NCBI GenBank assembly: GCA_020284085.1
Contig: JACEVL010000078.1
Span: 1,377,501 to 1,441,500 of the forward strand
Length of the DNA stretch: 64,000 bases
Source: Aporrectodea caliginosa
Taxonomy: Eukaryota; Annelida; Clitellata; Crassiclitellata; Lumbricidae
Reading direction: 5' to 3'
The position numbers were made by a program, and so were the translations under genes. The notes below the pieces were generated by a model. The model made no database searches. It worked only from the letters and a program-made list of their open reading frames with translations, and had not been told where the DNA came from. Position 1 is the first letter of the stretch. Every line of letters starts with the position of its first letter. Below, piece by piece: positions 44,627-54,529 of the stretch.

Positions 44627-45213
44627 CTAAAGAAACAGAAGCGAAACAGCTGACAGAGGAAACTGCCAATGAAACCACTATTTGAAAAGACAAGAAGACC
44701 GATGCTGACTGTAATAGTTGCCGCTTTCTTGCAAAAGCTGCTTAAAAATCTAAGAAACAGAACACTGCAGTGGTAAGTACCCCGGTATACAAGAAAACTT
44801 GAAAAAAGACTCAGGATAGCTTTGGATAGGAACGGTTCATCTTTTCTATTCAGACCTGTGTTAAGATATAAATCACTTTCTCTACGGTAGGCTTCAAACT
44901 CCAGCCTCTGGTTTTGCAGTCTAGAATGTTAGCTCTTAAATCTTAAGTTGGCTCTTGCCAACTTCTGAAAGAGAAATTAGAATGGCGAGATATAAAGCTG
45001 AAAGGCACTATGAGAAGAAAAGCTTTCATAAATTTTCTATAAAAGAAATTTAATTTGACCAACTATTTACAGGTTGACAACACCTTCGTAAAAGCATCTA
45101 AGAGACACTGCATAACATATTGTCAAATTACTGTACTGTAATTATTCCTGAACATTTTGAGCATTCATTATCAACTGTCTTTCAATAGAGTAACTAAAAT
45201 AATACAAACTTAC

Positions 45214-45306
45214 GTGGTTGGCTAACCACTGCAGGAGGAGGCGAAGCTGGTTCAGACCTCACTCCATCGTTCTGATCCTCCATAGCGCCACTGTCACCCC
45301 GCTTCA
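45214..45306 (-). CDS. WASP-like proline-rich exon E (unit 1)
   Basis: 93 bases, acceptor 'tatttcattag', donor GTAAGT, phase 1 at both ends. Encodes VKRGDSGAMEDQNDGVRSEP and ASPPPAVVSQP. Shorter than E of unit 2, lacking a Pro run. Confidence 0.65.
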
Positions 45307-45639
45307 CTAATGAAATATAGACGTTATAGTAAAGAAATTAGTCACCTTTTATTACAAAAAATACATATCAAGAGAATTCACTCTTCAGTGACTACATGCA
45401 GTTGGCAGAGTAAGGAGGAGATGGTTCGCAAAATTGTAAAAATGACATATGACGATATGACGATGATGTTGCTGCCGATGACGAGGATGATGCTTATGAC
45501 GATGACGATTGTGACGATCAATCAATCAATCAATCAAAAGTTTTTATTGCCACCAATGATTATGATTATGACGATCCTTACGATGATGAAGGCGAATATG
45601 TTGGCGGAGGGAGTGGTGGGTCACCCATTTGTGAAAAAG

Positions 45640-45920
45640 GGTAGCCGATGCATTAATTGAGAGAGGCGAAGGAGGAACAACAGGTGGTGGAGCTCCACCA
45701 CGCGTTGGAGGGCCACATGGTGGAGCCATACTGCCTCCAGGTCTAGACATTGAAGGTGGCTGTGAAGGAGCTGCACCTCGAGCTGATAGAGCTCGTAAAA
45801 GATGAGGTGGTGAACTGCTCGGTGGGAGCACTGATGGTAAACAACGAGTAGGAGAAGGAGAAGGAGGAGGAGGAGGAGGAGGACGAGGAGGAGGACGAGG
45901 AGGAGGACGAGGAGGAGGAG
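45640..45920 (-). pseudogene. WASP-like proline-rich exon D (unit 5), frame lost before WH2
   Basis: Acceptor 'gtttgaag', phase 1. Encodes repeated PPPRPPPRPP, LPSVLPPSSSPPHLL, GAAPSQPPSMSRP, GAPPPVVPPSPLSINASA, parallel to the D exon at 50831. After NASA the frame differs and no WH2 motif follows. Codes for profilin/SH3-binding type sequence if translated. Confidence 0.6.
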
Positions 45921-46385
45921 CTTCAAACATACATAAATTCTCTGTTTAATATATTTACTACACTGTATATCACAAAAAGTAAGTGACCAAAAAGTGAAAG
46001 TACACTAACAGCTGGCATTATGGTCCCTGTCCATCATTCCAAAACTTAACAAGTCTTTCTCTAAACGATCAGTCTCAACTATAGGCCTACATAACTGAAA
46101 GCCAAGCAAACCACTGCACAGCTTATCGTTTGCACTAATGAATTAATGGAGTAATTAATTAATTAGCCAAAAATTGAATAATTAATGGAGTAAGATTAAT
46201 GAAGTAATGGATTTAAACGTCTAAATCACTTTCCTGACAATTTAAGAAGCCAAAATGTTTAAATCACCAATAAATCTCTTCTTCTCGTCCAAAAATACAG
46301 ATGATCTGCACCATTTTAAAATGAACACCAACCAACAAATTGCTGACAGGGCATCCAAGCAGTAGGAGACATTAGAGCTATTTAC

Positions 46386-46578
46386 CTGGCATGGAAGGAA
46401 CTGGCGAAGGTGGACGCCCGGCACCTCTCTGCTGCCTCTCCTCTTTTATGGCCTGAATTCCACCATGCTGTTCAATGAAGTTGTAAATGAATGTTGCAGT
46501 TTCAGTGTCCTTCAGCTGTGACAATGATATACCGATATCACCGAAAAAGTCCTTCATATCTGAGTCCAGCTTGTCCAC
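46386..46578 (-). CDS. WASP-like GBD exon C (unit 5)
   Basis: 193 bases, acceptor 'gaatctcag', donor GTAAAT. Encodes VDKLDSDMKDFFGDIGISLS, QLKDTETATFIYNFIEQHGG, IQAIKEERQQ and PPSPVPSMPG. ISxxQLKDxET is nearly the N-WASP string ISEAQLKDRET. Phase 0 in, 1 out. Confidence 0.8.
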
Positions 46579-47087
46579 CTGAGATTCAAATACAAACAGT
46601 AACACTTGTCGCAGATACAAAAAGGCACAGCAGATTCTACAGAACTGAATGGCACTGACGTAATCACCAACGGATTCCTTCTGCATTATAACAAATTGTA
46701 ATTGATTTTAATAGTGGTCACTTACGCACCAAATCATGAACATAACAGACATACTCAGCGGTTTCATATCTATAATTATGTGAATGACAAAAGCATCAAA
46801 CGCATTATAATATTACACTGAACTTTCATCAAACAAAAACAAATATAAATCTGTTTTCAATAATGAGTGAATAAGTAACCTAATGAAAGTTTATTTGCTA
46901 AGTGCGCCTCGCCTATTCTCAAATATTTATAATAGGTTGGATCTCTAACTTACATACAGCACATTTCTTAGCAGCTAAACTCGACATAAGTAATAACGCT
47001 ACTAAATTCCTTAACGACAAAAAGTATTGTTTTTATAGTAGCTTTAATGTCCCTCGTCTGTAAAGGGTAAATAATGATGATTCTTAC

Positions 47088-47133
47088 ATCAGATGCTTCC
47101 TTTTCAGCATCCCATCCAACATGTTCTACATGC
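47088..47133 (-). CDS. WASP-like CRIB exon B (unit 5)
   Basis: 46 bases, acceptor 'tctcttgtag', donor GTAAGA. Encodes HVEHVGWDAEKEASD; core HVGWD kept, Gly-Ala-Phe-Asp changed. Confidence 0.7.
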
Positions 47134-47269
47134 CTACAAGAGAACATTTCACATCTTCAGAACCAGACAACACTTTATTAAACAGAAGAGTCAATGTTAA
47201 AGAAAGTCTATACAAATCTAAAAATAATAATGCTAATCATATTCTTTATTAATTCAAACCGACAAACGC

Positions 47270-47475
47270 AGTAAGGATACAATTCAGTATGAACGGATGA
47301 TCACAAGTTATTACAGGAGTCGAATTTAAACGTATACGACAGCCATGCAAGGCGCCCATCACGTCCTATATCTCATTTTACCAAAGCGCCATCTCGCGAA
47401 TGATAGGCTGACTGGAACTTTGGGAAGGTTTCTGCAAGCGATCCCACTTCCTAAGGCTCTTCACGCCAGTGATGC
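47270..47475 (-). mobile_element. tRNA-derived SINE, third copy, inverted
   Basis: Reverse complement carries 'ggatcgctt', 'tcattcgcgagatggcg' and 'gtcgaatttaaac'-like parts of the family at 4205. It interrupts the A-B intron of unit 5. Confidence 0.6.
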
Positions 47476-47544
47476 TACCACTACTCTATGGACCCTGCGA
47501 TTGCAAATACAATTATTCTCATACTGACAGAAGCTGATGCACAC

Positions 47545-47668
47545 CTGAAGTCTGTTGGAGGTCCAATAGCATCCTTGGATATGTTCCCTTCCTTCTCATT
47601 GTTGTCTTTCTTGTCTGTCATGGGAGTTCCGGTTGATGCAGGAATGTTAGACACTGGAAATGATGAAG
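47545..47668 (-). CDS. WASP-like CRIB exon A (unit 5)
   Basis: 124 bases, acceptor 'tttctttag'. Encodes ASTGTPMTDKKDNNEKEG then NISKDAIGPPTDFR. DDIG has become DAIG. Upstream, the intron is cut at 47751 by the hAT-like element, so its E exon is not on this side; the matching continuation lies at 15815-16557. Confidence 0.7.
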
Positions 47669-47751
47669 CTAAAGAAACAGAAGTAAAACAGCTGACAGAG
47701 GAAACACTGTCCGAAACCACTATTTGAAAAGACAAGAAGACAGCTGCCCAG

Positions 47752-48163
47752 GGGCGTCCATCCTATGGGGGAAATGAAGCAGAAATCTTCATAGCCTTTT
47801 CGGGGGGGAAGAAATTTTGTTTATTACACTAAACTTCTCCTAAGTTTTTCCATCTTAGAAATTAATCGATTTGTTTTTTGATTTGATGCGGCTCAGCTGA
47901 TACGTCAGTGCAGTCAGAAACTGAAACTGATCAGATAAGATGAACATTCATGGTAGTCTCTAGTTGCAGAAGCACAACGATTGCGACGGTTCATGATGTT
48001 GATGCAAACTTTCCGGTTCATCGAACAAGACGATCACCCAGGCAACATGACGAGAAAACTGAGTAAAGGACAGTTGGTCTAAATGTGGTGCTCAGTAGCA
48101 CAGACCATTATCGTTTTGGTCTTACACTGTGCAACACTGGATACGGTTGCTTGTCAAATACAG
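47752..48163 (+). mobile_element. Left part of a hAT-like element (TIR CAGGGGCGTCCATCC)
   Basis: Preceded by 'cagctgcc' (47744-47751). Interior from 47943 on matches 14837-15034 with a few differences. Stops abruptly at 48163, where the inverted-repeat arm starts. See 14837-15814 for the right part. Confidence 0.6.
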
Positions 48164-48934
48164 TTTATTTATTACTGCAAATGATTAGTTGTCAGTGGTT
48201 TTGCCTGGCTTTCTATTATGTATAGTTGAGACTGATCGTTTAGGGAAAGAGTTGTTCACTTTTGGAATATTGGACAAGTACCTTAATGCCACCTTTTACT
48301 GTACTTTTACTGTTTGGTCACTTTTACTGCTTTGCGATAATACTAATAATACTAAAGCCTCCTGCAGTGGTTAGCCAACCACGTAAGTTTGTATCTAGTT
48401 TCGCTATTGAAAGATAGTTGATAATGTATATTCAAAGTGTTCAGAAGTAATCACAGTACACTAACTTGACACGATATTATGCAGTGTCTCTTAGATGCTA
48501 TTATGAAGGTGCTGGCAACATGTAAATATTTGATTATATTAAATTTCTTGCGTGGAAATAATTTGTTCAAGGTTTTCTGCGGATAGTGTCTTTCAGCTTA
48601 ATATCTCTGCATTCTAATTTCTGCTTCGGAAGTTGGCACAGCAGTCTAAAGGGTTAACATGCTAGACTTCAAAAGCTAGAGGCTGGAGTTTGAAGCCTAC
48701 ACGACAGAAAGTAATTTATATCTTAACAGAGTTCTGACCATTACTATCCAAAGCTATCCTCACTTTTTAAAAAGACGTTTGTATACCTACCACCACACAA
48801 TTCTATTTGTTAGATTTTAAGCAGCTTTGGAAGAATGTGGCAACTATTACAGTCGGCAGCTGTCTTCTTGTCTCTTCAAATGGTGGCTTGGGACAGTGTT
48901 TCATCTGTCAACTGTTTTGCTTCTGTTTCTTTAG

Positions 48935-49058
48935 CTTCATCGTCTCCAGCGTCTAACATTCCTGCATCAACCGGAACTCCCAAGGTGGACAGGAAAAACA
49001 ACAAAGGGAAGGAAGGGAATATATCCAAGGATGATATTGGAATGCCAACAGACTTCAG
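48935..49058 (+). CDS. WASP-like CRIB exon A, plus-strand unit
   Basis: Same sequence as 33883-34006. Acceptor 'tttctttag'; encodes TGTPKVDRKNNKGKEG and NISKDDIGMPTDFR. In phase with B at 49375. Confidence 0.65.
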
Positions 49059-49374
49059 GTGTGCATCAGCTTCTGTCATTTTGCAATCACAGATTTGTAT
49101 ACCGTAGACGTTCTTTAAGATAGACTCGTCAGAAGCTTAACTAACCATAGTAGAGTAATGCTGGAGCAACTGCACTTTCCAGTGGATGATATTCAGTGTC
49201 TTCGGTTGGTTCGGTTAGTTATGGCTGTAATTTTCATATCGAACATATCGGTTCATTTAGTGGTGTTTCCTATGTGTCAAATCATTCTTTTCTTTCTTGC
49301 TAACGTAATTCTAAACCATTTGTGTGTGATAGCGTGTTGTCTGGTTCTGATGATACGAAATGGTTCTGTTGTAG

Positions 49375-49420
49375 GCATATAGAACATATTGGATGGGATG
49401 CCGAAAAAAGAGCTTTTGAT
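49375..49420 (+). CDS. WASP-like CRIB exon B, plus-strand unit
   Basis: 46 bases; HIEHIGWDAEKRAFD, donor GTAAGA. Same as 33521-33566. Confidence 0.65.
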
Positions 49421-50108
49421 GTAAGAATCATTATTGTTTAACCCTTTACAGACGAGGAGGCATTAAAAGCTACTGTAAAAGCAATATTTTTCGTCGTTAA
49501 AGGATTAAGTGGAGCTATTAGTAATGTAGAATTTAGCTGCAATGAAATGTGTTGTATTTAAGTTAGAGATGCCACAGAGTATAATAGTTGAGAAGAGGCA
49601 AAGAAGACAAGCTGTGGTGCACAAAGATTTCATAGCAGCTACTCTTTTGTTGCTTTACTTATTCAGTTAGTATTGAAAACAGAATTTACAATTACTTTCG
49701 TTTGATGAAAGTTCAGTATGTGATGCATTGGGATATGGACTTTATGTAAGCCTTACTCAATCATTGCAACGTTTTAATACATTGGTATCATGACTAATTG
49801 GCATGGTTATATCTTATTACGTTCTTGCATTACTTCACTTTTCTATTACTTGCTTATTCTTTTTCACCCAAATTGAGTTTCCTGTCATATTACTGCTACT
49901 TTGCCATCTTGTTCAACACTAACTGTGGTTACCCAGGCTTAGCGGGTCGTCCTTTCTAGGTAACCCTTTCTTACCGATATTTATCACGATTCAAGATGTT
50001 CCGTTTTGATTTTTCTTAGATAGCCTTTGTGTATGGTTTGCATCATATAATGATATGACTGATCTCTGTGAATAAACAAGTATTTTAAACAAATAAATGA
50101 ATATTTAT

Positions 50109-50249
50109 CGCTGTCACAGCTGAAGGACAGTGAAACTGCAACGTTCACTGATAACTTCACTGAGGAGCTTGGTGAAATTCAGGCCATAAAAGAGGAGAGG
50201 AAGCAGAGACATGCCGGGCGTCCACTTCCGCCAGTTCCTTCCATGCCTG
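50109..50249 (+). pseudogene. WASP-like GBD exon C, plus-strand unit, 5' truncated
   Basis: Same truncation as 32694-32834: starts within the exon, keeps donor GTAAAT. Without its acceptor it cannot be spliced as in the other units, unless 'gtcacag' at 50115-50121 serves as a new acceptor (remaining exon would still hold QLKDSETA onward). Confidence 0.65.
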
Positions 50250-50334
50250 GTAAATAGCTCCAGTGTCTCCTACTACCTGTATGTCTGACTGATACTCCGT
50301 AGTCAGCAAGTTGTCGGTTGATGTTCGTTCTAAA

Positions 50335-50430
50335 ATTCATTCATTCATTCATTACTAGAATTTATATAGCGCCTCTTCAAGGGAACTACTCAGAGGCGCT
50401 CCCAACCCAAACGCGGCCAAATAGGATGGT
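50335..50430 (-). mobile_element. L2-like LINE tail, minus strand
   Basis: (ATTC)n then 'atttatatagcgcctcttca', 'ctactcagaggcgctccca'. Sits exactly at the end of the inverted-repeat arm. Confidence 0.75.
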
Positions 50431-50830
50431 GCAAACTATAGCTCTATTTCTAGGATTGGAATATGATTTTTTAGTTAGCTTTAAGACGTGATTTAAATAT
50501 ATTGGCTTCTTAAATTGTCCGGAAAGTTATTAAAAGTGTTAATCCAATACTTCGTTAATCTTACTCCATTAATTATTCATTTTTTGGTTAATTGATTAAT
50601 TACTCCATTAATTAATTACTGCAAACGTTAAGTTGTCAGTGGTTTTGCCTGACTTTCTGTTATGTATAGTTGAGACTGATCGTTTAGAGAAAGACTTGTT
50701 AAGTTTTGGAATATTTGACAGGTGCCGCAATGCCAGCCTGTTAGTGTACTTTGTTCACTAACTTTTTGTGATATACAAAATTATACAGTATACTAAATAT
50801 ACTAAACACAGAATTTATGTATGTTTGAAG

Positions 50831-51255
50831 CTTCTACTCCTTCTCATACTCCTGGTTTACCACCAGTGCTCCCACCCAGAAGTGCTCCACCACCACGAGC
50901 CCCACAACCTGGTGGAGCTCCTTCACAGACATCTTCAATGTCTAGACCTGAAGTTGATATGGCTCCAATACCTGGCCCTTCAACTTATGGCGTCGCTCCA
51001 TCACCTGTTGTTCCTAGTCCGCCTCCCTCATTGAATGCATCGGCTCTCCGTTCTCCACTAATGGGTGGACGACCACTACCATCTGGACCACCACCTACTC
51101 CAGGACCACCTGGAGGTAGCAACTTTCTGGATGAGATCCAGAGCGGAGAAGGTGAAAGCTTGCGTTATGTGGAACAATCATCCTCAGGTGAAGAGCCGGA
51201 AGAAGGACGTGGTGATCATTTGGCGGAAATTCGTAAAGGCATCCGTCTGAAACCT
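50831..51255 (+). CDS. WASP-like exon D: proline-rich region and two WH2-like motifs
   Basis: Acceptor 'atgtttgaag', donor GTGAGT, phase 1 in and 0 out. About 95 residues are Pro-rich (GLPPVLPPRSAPPP, SGPPPTPGPPGG). Then follow FLDEIQSGEGESLRYVEQSS and HLAEIRKGIRLKPV, which match the paired WH2 motifs of N-WASP (LLDQIREGAQLKKVEQ and LLDQIRQGIQLKSV). WH2 binds an actin monomer for delivery to Arp2/3. The first motif has an insertion-like GES before L-R. This is the only copy in the window that keeps WH2. Confidence 0.82.
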
Positions 51256-51699
51256 GTGAGTTTATCTCTGCTTCAAAAGTACTACAGTGGATTACTTACT
51301 TTTTGACCGAACCGCAACAAATTTTGAAGAACTAAAAGTTGACTAATTGTATGGAAGCGTAGTATTTGGAATAACATAATGATAAAGATAATTAATCAAG
51401 CAGATTGGTTTATAATAATGGTGCTAAAAGGGGGCATCCATAAAGGACCTCCGCAATGAGGGGAATGAAGGGGTCATCCAAATGCGGACCAATGCGGACA
51501 AAAAGAGGGGGTTATGACCAGTACGGACGTCCGCACCTATATTTGGTACATAATTGTTTCAGTACAACCTGTGCCGTATTAAAGCCTGTGTCGTATATAG
51601 CACCAACTACCTATTTCAGTCAGATGGTACTATGGTAGTCTGTTCTGTATTGCTAATGTTGACAACTTATTTGCACAGTCAGTTGGGTGTATGTTTCAG

Positions 51700-51837
51700 G
51701 TGATACCAACGCCAGCTTATCGTCCAAAACCTGAATCTGAACATAGCCTTGCAGACGCTCTGTGGAAAGCAATGAAAAATCGTGAAAAAGCACTGCGACC
51801 AGGTTCTGAATTTAACTCATTCGACGTATCTCTTGTG
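51700..51837 (+). CDS. WASP-like exon with central (C) region
   Basis: Acceptor 'tatgtttcag', phase 0. Encodes VIPTPAYRPKPE then SLADALWKAMKNREKALRP, similar to the amphipathic central helix of WASP proteins (GALMxVMQKRSKAIHSS), which contacts Arp2/3 and also the GBD. Two donors are possible: GTAATA after 51837 (phase 0) and GTTCTG after 51802 (phase 1). Only the second is in phase with the acidic exon at 52895. Confidence 0.7.
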
Positions 51838-52257
51838 GTAATATGACAGTTCTCATGTAGACTTTTTGCCCCATTTTCTAGAAGGTTGCAGTAAGTCTAG
51901 CAATGTGCTTCCTTGACAAGCCATGGTTTGCTTAGTCGAGGTAGAAGGGTGCACAAATATCTGACCCACTTCTTAAGCATAAGTGATGAATGTGGAAACC
52001 TAGTGAAGGACAAGTCATTCCAAGTTTGCCAGATGCTTAGAAATCAGATTAAGAGGTGCCACTGAATATCTCAAACAGAGATGTCAAAAGTAAAAATGCT
52101 GCCCAGGTATCCAGGTCCATTTTGAGTGGGTACCTAACTGTCATGTCCTCTCTGGATAATAAATCGATGGTCCGCATGCGAGTCCATTGTATGCACTTAC
52201 GCCTAATCGCCATGAAGAATAAATATATAACTGACAGATAGGTTTATTTACAAAAGT

Positions 52258-52452
52258 ATCACAAGCGGAATGTTCACCAAAATAACACCGTAGAATATCT
52301 TGAAGAAAATCTTATGCTGAATGAGCCATCAGCAAAACTTAAATGCTCAAACGATTCTTATGTCATGTAAATCCATTTACCACGGCCACAGATGAACTCA
52401 TTCACAGATTTCCATTTTGTTGAAGCCAAATAACTTTCTATACACGGAATTT
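52258..52452. repeat. Inverted repeat arm (partner 53463-53662)
   Basis: 'caccgtagaatatcttgaag', 'gctgaatgagccatcagc' and 'ccaaataactttctatacac' return in reverse complement about 1 kb to the right, with ~10-15% differences by eye. Confidence 0.85.
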
Positions 52453-52727
52453 GGTTCGGTTGTAATAAATAAAACAGCGAGGGCGGAAATAAACTAAGTA
52501 CTTTGACCACTGTGACAGAGTCTCATAGTTATACAGGCCATAAACACACTGTTAACATTCGCTTATGAAAGTCGTAAACACGTAAACAACTGGTTTGATA
52601 AATTGAAAGACTTAGAAACTTTCATCTTTGTACAAACAAGACAGGCAACCATAAACTTCCACCTCTTCTCGTTGGTTGGTTTCACCGCCCTCGCTGTTTT
52701 AATTATTACAACCGAACGAAACAGCAG
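52449..52727. mobile_element. MITE-like element with ~35-bp terminal inverted repeats
   Basis: Left end 'ggttcggttgtaataaataa' + 'aacagcgagggcgg'; the right end is its reverse complement with minor changes ('ccgccctcgctgtttt'...'acaaccgaac'). No coding frame inside. Confidence 0.6.
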
Positions 52728-52894
52728 ATAATAAGAAGATGCTTTTGTGACGTGATAATTTGTTATAATCGCTAAATGTACAGTGTTGAGCAGACCAATG
52801 AATCGAAGGGTCTTTCTTGATGGTATTAGCTGCATGTTTGATTGTTGTATGTTCTGCACTGATGGTTCGTTTTTGTTGACTGTGTGACTTGTAG

Positions 52895-52947
52895 ATGATG
52901 ATGATGACGACGATGAAGTGGACAAACACGACAGCTGGGCTGACTAA
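52895..52947 (+). CDS. WASP-like acidic C-terminal exon (candidate)
   Basis: After acceptor 'gacttgtag', the frame entered from a phase-1 exon reads seven Asp, then EVDKHDSWAD and TAA. A run of Asp/Glu followed by a Trp one to three residues from the end is the hallmark of the WASP acidic region (DDEWDD/DDEWED), which binds Arp2/3. Distance to the central helix would match N-WASP if the donor at 51802 is used. The short length makes this a candidate only. Confidence 0.5.
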
Positions 52948-53462
52948 ATCAGAGGTTTATCAGCACAATCATCAACTGTCATAATCCGTAGACATTTTTC
53001 TGTAATCATCAAGGAGCTTGTTCTCTTTCAGTGCATGAACGGGAATGCGGTGTCTTTGACTTTTCGTTGTCTGTTGAGTTTCAATGGCACATCATTTCTG
53101 AAAAAGTATATGGCAAATTGTTTACTTTGGTTCTCTATGTTGATTCATACGAAGTTAGAAGGAATATTGTATAGTTCAGTTCATTTTGTTTAGTATCCAG
53201 CACGTTGAATGCTGGGTTGTTTGATCTCATTATGTTTTTTTCTGTTTGAACATTAGTTAGAAGTAGTCTTGCATATTTCATTTCATTTTGACTTGTATGC
53301 AGCACTTTGAATGCTGGGTTTGTTTGATCTCATTAATATAATGTTGTTGTTCTGTTCGAACATCTGTTGCAGAGTGCTGCTGAAACTCCCTAGTAGTCTC
53401 GTTTTTGGCCCAATCATTTCAGTTAGTCTGAGAGTTAAGGCAGGATGGTGAACTAATCGCAT

Positions 53463-53662
53463 ATGGGAATTCCGTGTATAGAAAGTTATTTGGCTTCAAC
53501 AAATGGTAATCTGTGAATGGGTTTACCAGTGACCGTGATAGAATGTATTTACATGACATGAGAATCGTATGAGCATTTAGTTTTGGCTGATGGCTCATTC
53601 AGCATCAAAGTTTCTTCAAGATATTCTACGGTGTTATTTTGGTGAAAATTCTGCTTGTGATC
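53463..53662. repeat. Inverted repeat arm (partner 52258-52452)
   Basis: See 52258-52452. Just left of it, 'gttgaatgctgggttgtttg' and 'tttgaatgctgggtttgttt' (53204 and 53307) form a ~100-bp tandem duplication. Confidence 0.85.
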
Positions 53663-53665
53663 CTC

Positions 53666-53830
53666 AGTTAGTTAGTCAGTTACTCAGTCGGCCAATTACT
53701 CAGTCAGTCAGTGACTCAGTCAGTCAGTCAGTTAGTCAGTCAGTCAGTCGCTAAGTCAGTCAGTGACTCAGTTATCAGTTACTCAGTCAGCCAATTGCTC
53801 AGTCACTCACTCAGTCAGTCAGTAGCAAGG
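53666..53830. repeat. (CAGT)n microsatellite
   Basis: Degenerate CAGT/CAGTTA repeats. Confidence 0.9.
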
Positions 53831-54307
53831 TATTCAGTACAGGCTTATAAACATTGCTTATCTGAGTCACCCGTGATGAGTGTAAATATTCAAATACACA
53901 TATTCCCATAAAAAATTAGTTGGATATGCTTGAGACAATGTCCAAAGGCTAATAACGCGGCGAATGAAAACAGACGATCCGATTCATCGCACCTTCACAA
54001 TGTACGCAAATAACAGGAGCGAGACAATCTCGTCTGCTTTACAGTCCTAACAATGAGCTATCATTCCTTCAATGAATGCAGTTGTTTTAAATCTATCGTT
54101 GGATGACAGAAGTGACTGGCGCTTCTGCTGTACCGATTCAGCTGGGCCTTAAGAAAATTCAAACGACGCCCTTCTCATTTATTAATGTCTCCTGCTGTAT
54201 TCTTAAATTTTTTAAACAATTTTTCCGATTTTTTAGTCACTTTAATAGATGTCCTGTCATCTCATCCGTTTAATGAAAACCTTCATTACGCAAGAGAAAC
54301 GGTTACG

Positions 54308-54515
54308 TGTCGATAGTCCGAAGGTTCGATAGTCCGAAGGTTTGATAGTCCGCAGGTTCGATAGTCCGAAGGTTTGATAGTCCGCAGGTTCGATAGTCCG
54401 AAGGTTTGATAGTCCGCAGGTTCGACAGTCCGAAGGTTTGATAGTCCGCAGGTTCGATTGTCCGAAGGTTCGATAGTCCGCAGGTTCGATAGTCCGAAGG
54501 TTTGATAGTCCGAAA
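54308..54515. repeat. 16-bp minisatellite 'ggttcgatagtccgaa', ~13 units
   Basis: Units alternate between '...cgatagtccgaaggt' and '...tgatagtccgcaggt', giving a 32-bp higher-order repeat. No spacers of unique sequence, so not CRISPR-like. Confidence 0.93.
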
Positions 54516-54529
54516 GCCGTAGCTTGATG

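Larger units (their letters stand above)
48164..50334 (+). repeat. Right arm of near-identical 2.17 kb inverted repeat
   Basis: Reverse complement of 32609-34777. Bounded by the hAT-like fragment on the left and a LINE tail on the right, so this arm looks like the inserted one. Confidence 0.93.

Noticed and set aside
45310..45660. Met/Thr-rich plus-strand frame of 116 residues
   Set aside because: Antisense to WASP intron and exon D repeats; no recognisable domain.
54308..54515. CRISPR-like regular repeat array
   Set aside because: No unique spacers, eukaryotic context; ordinary minisatellite.
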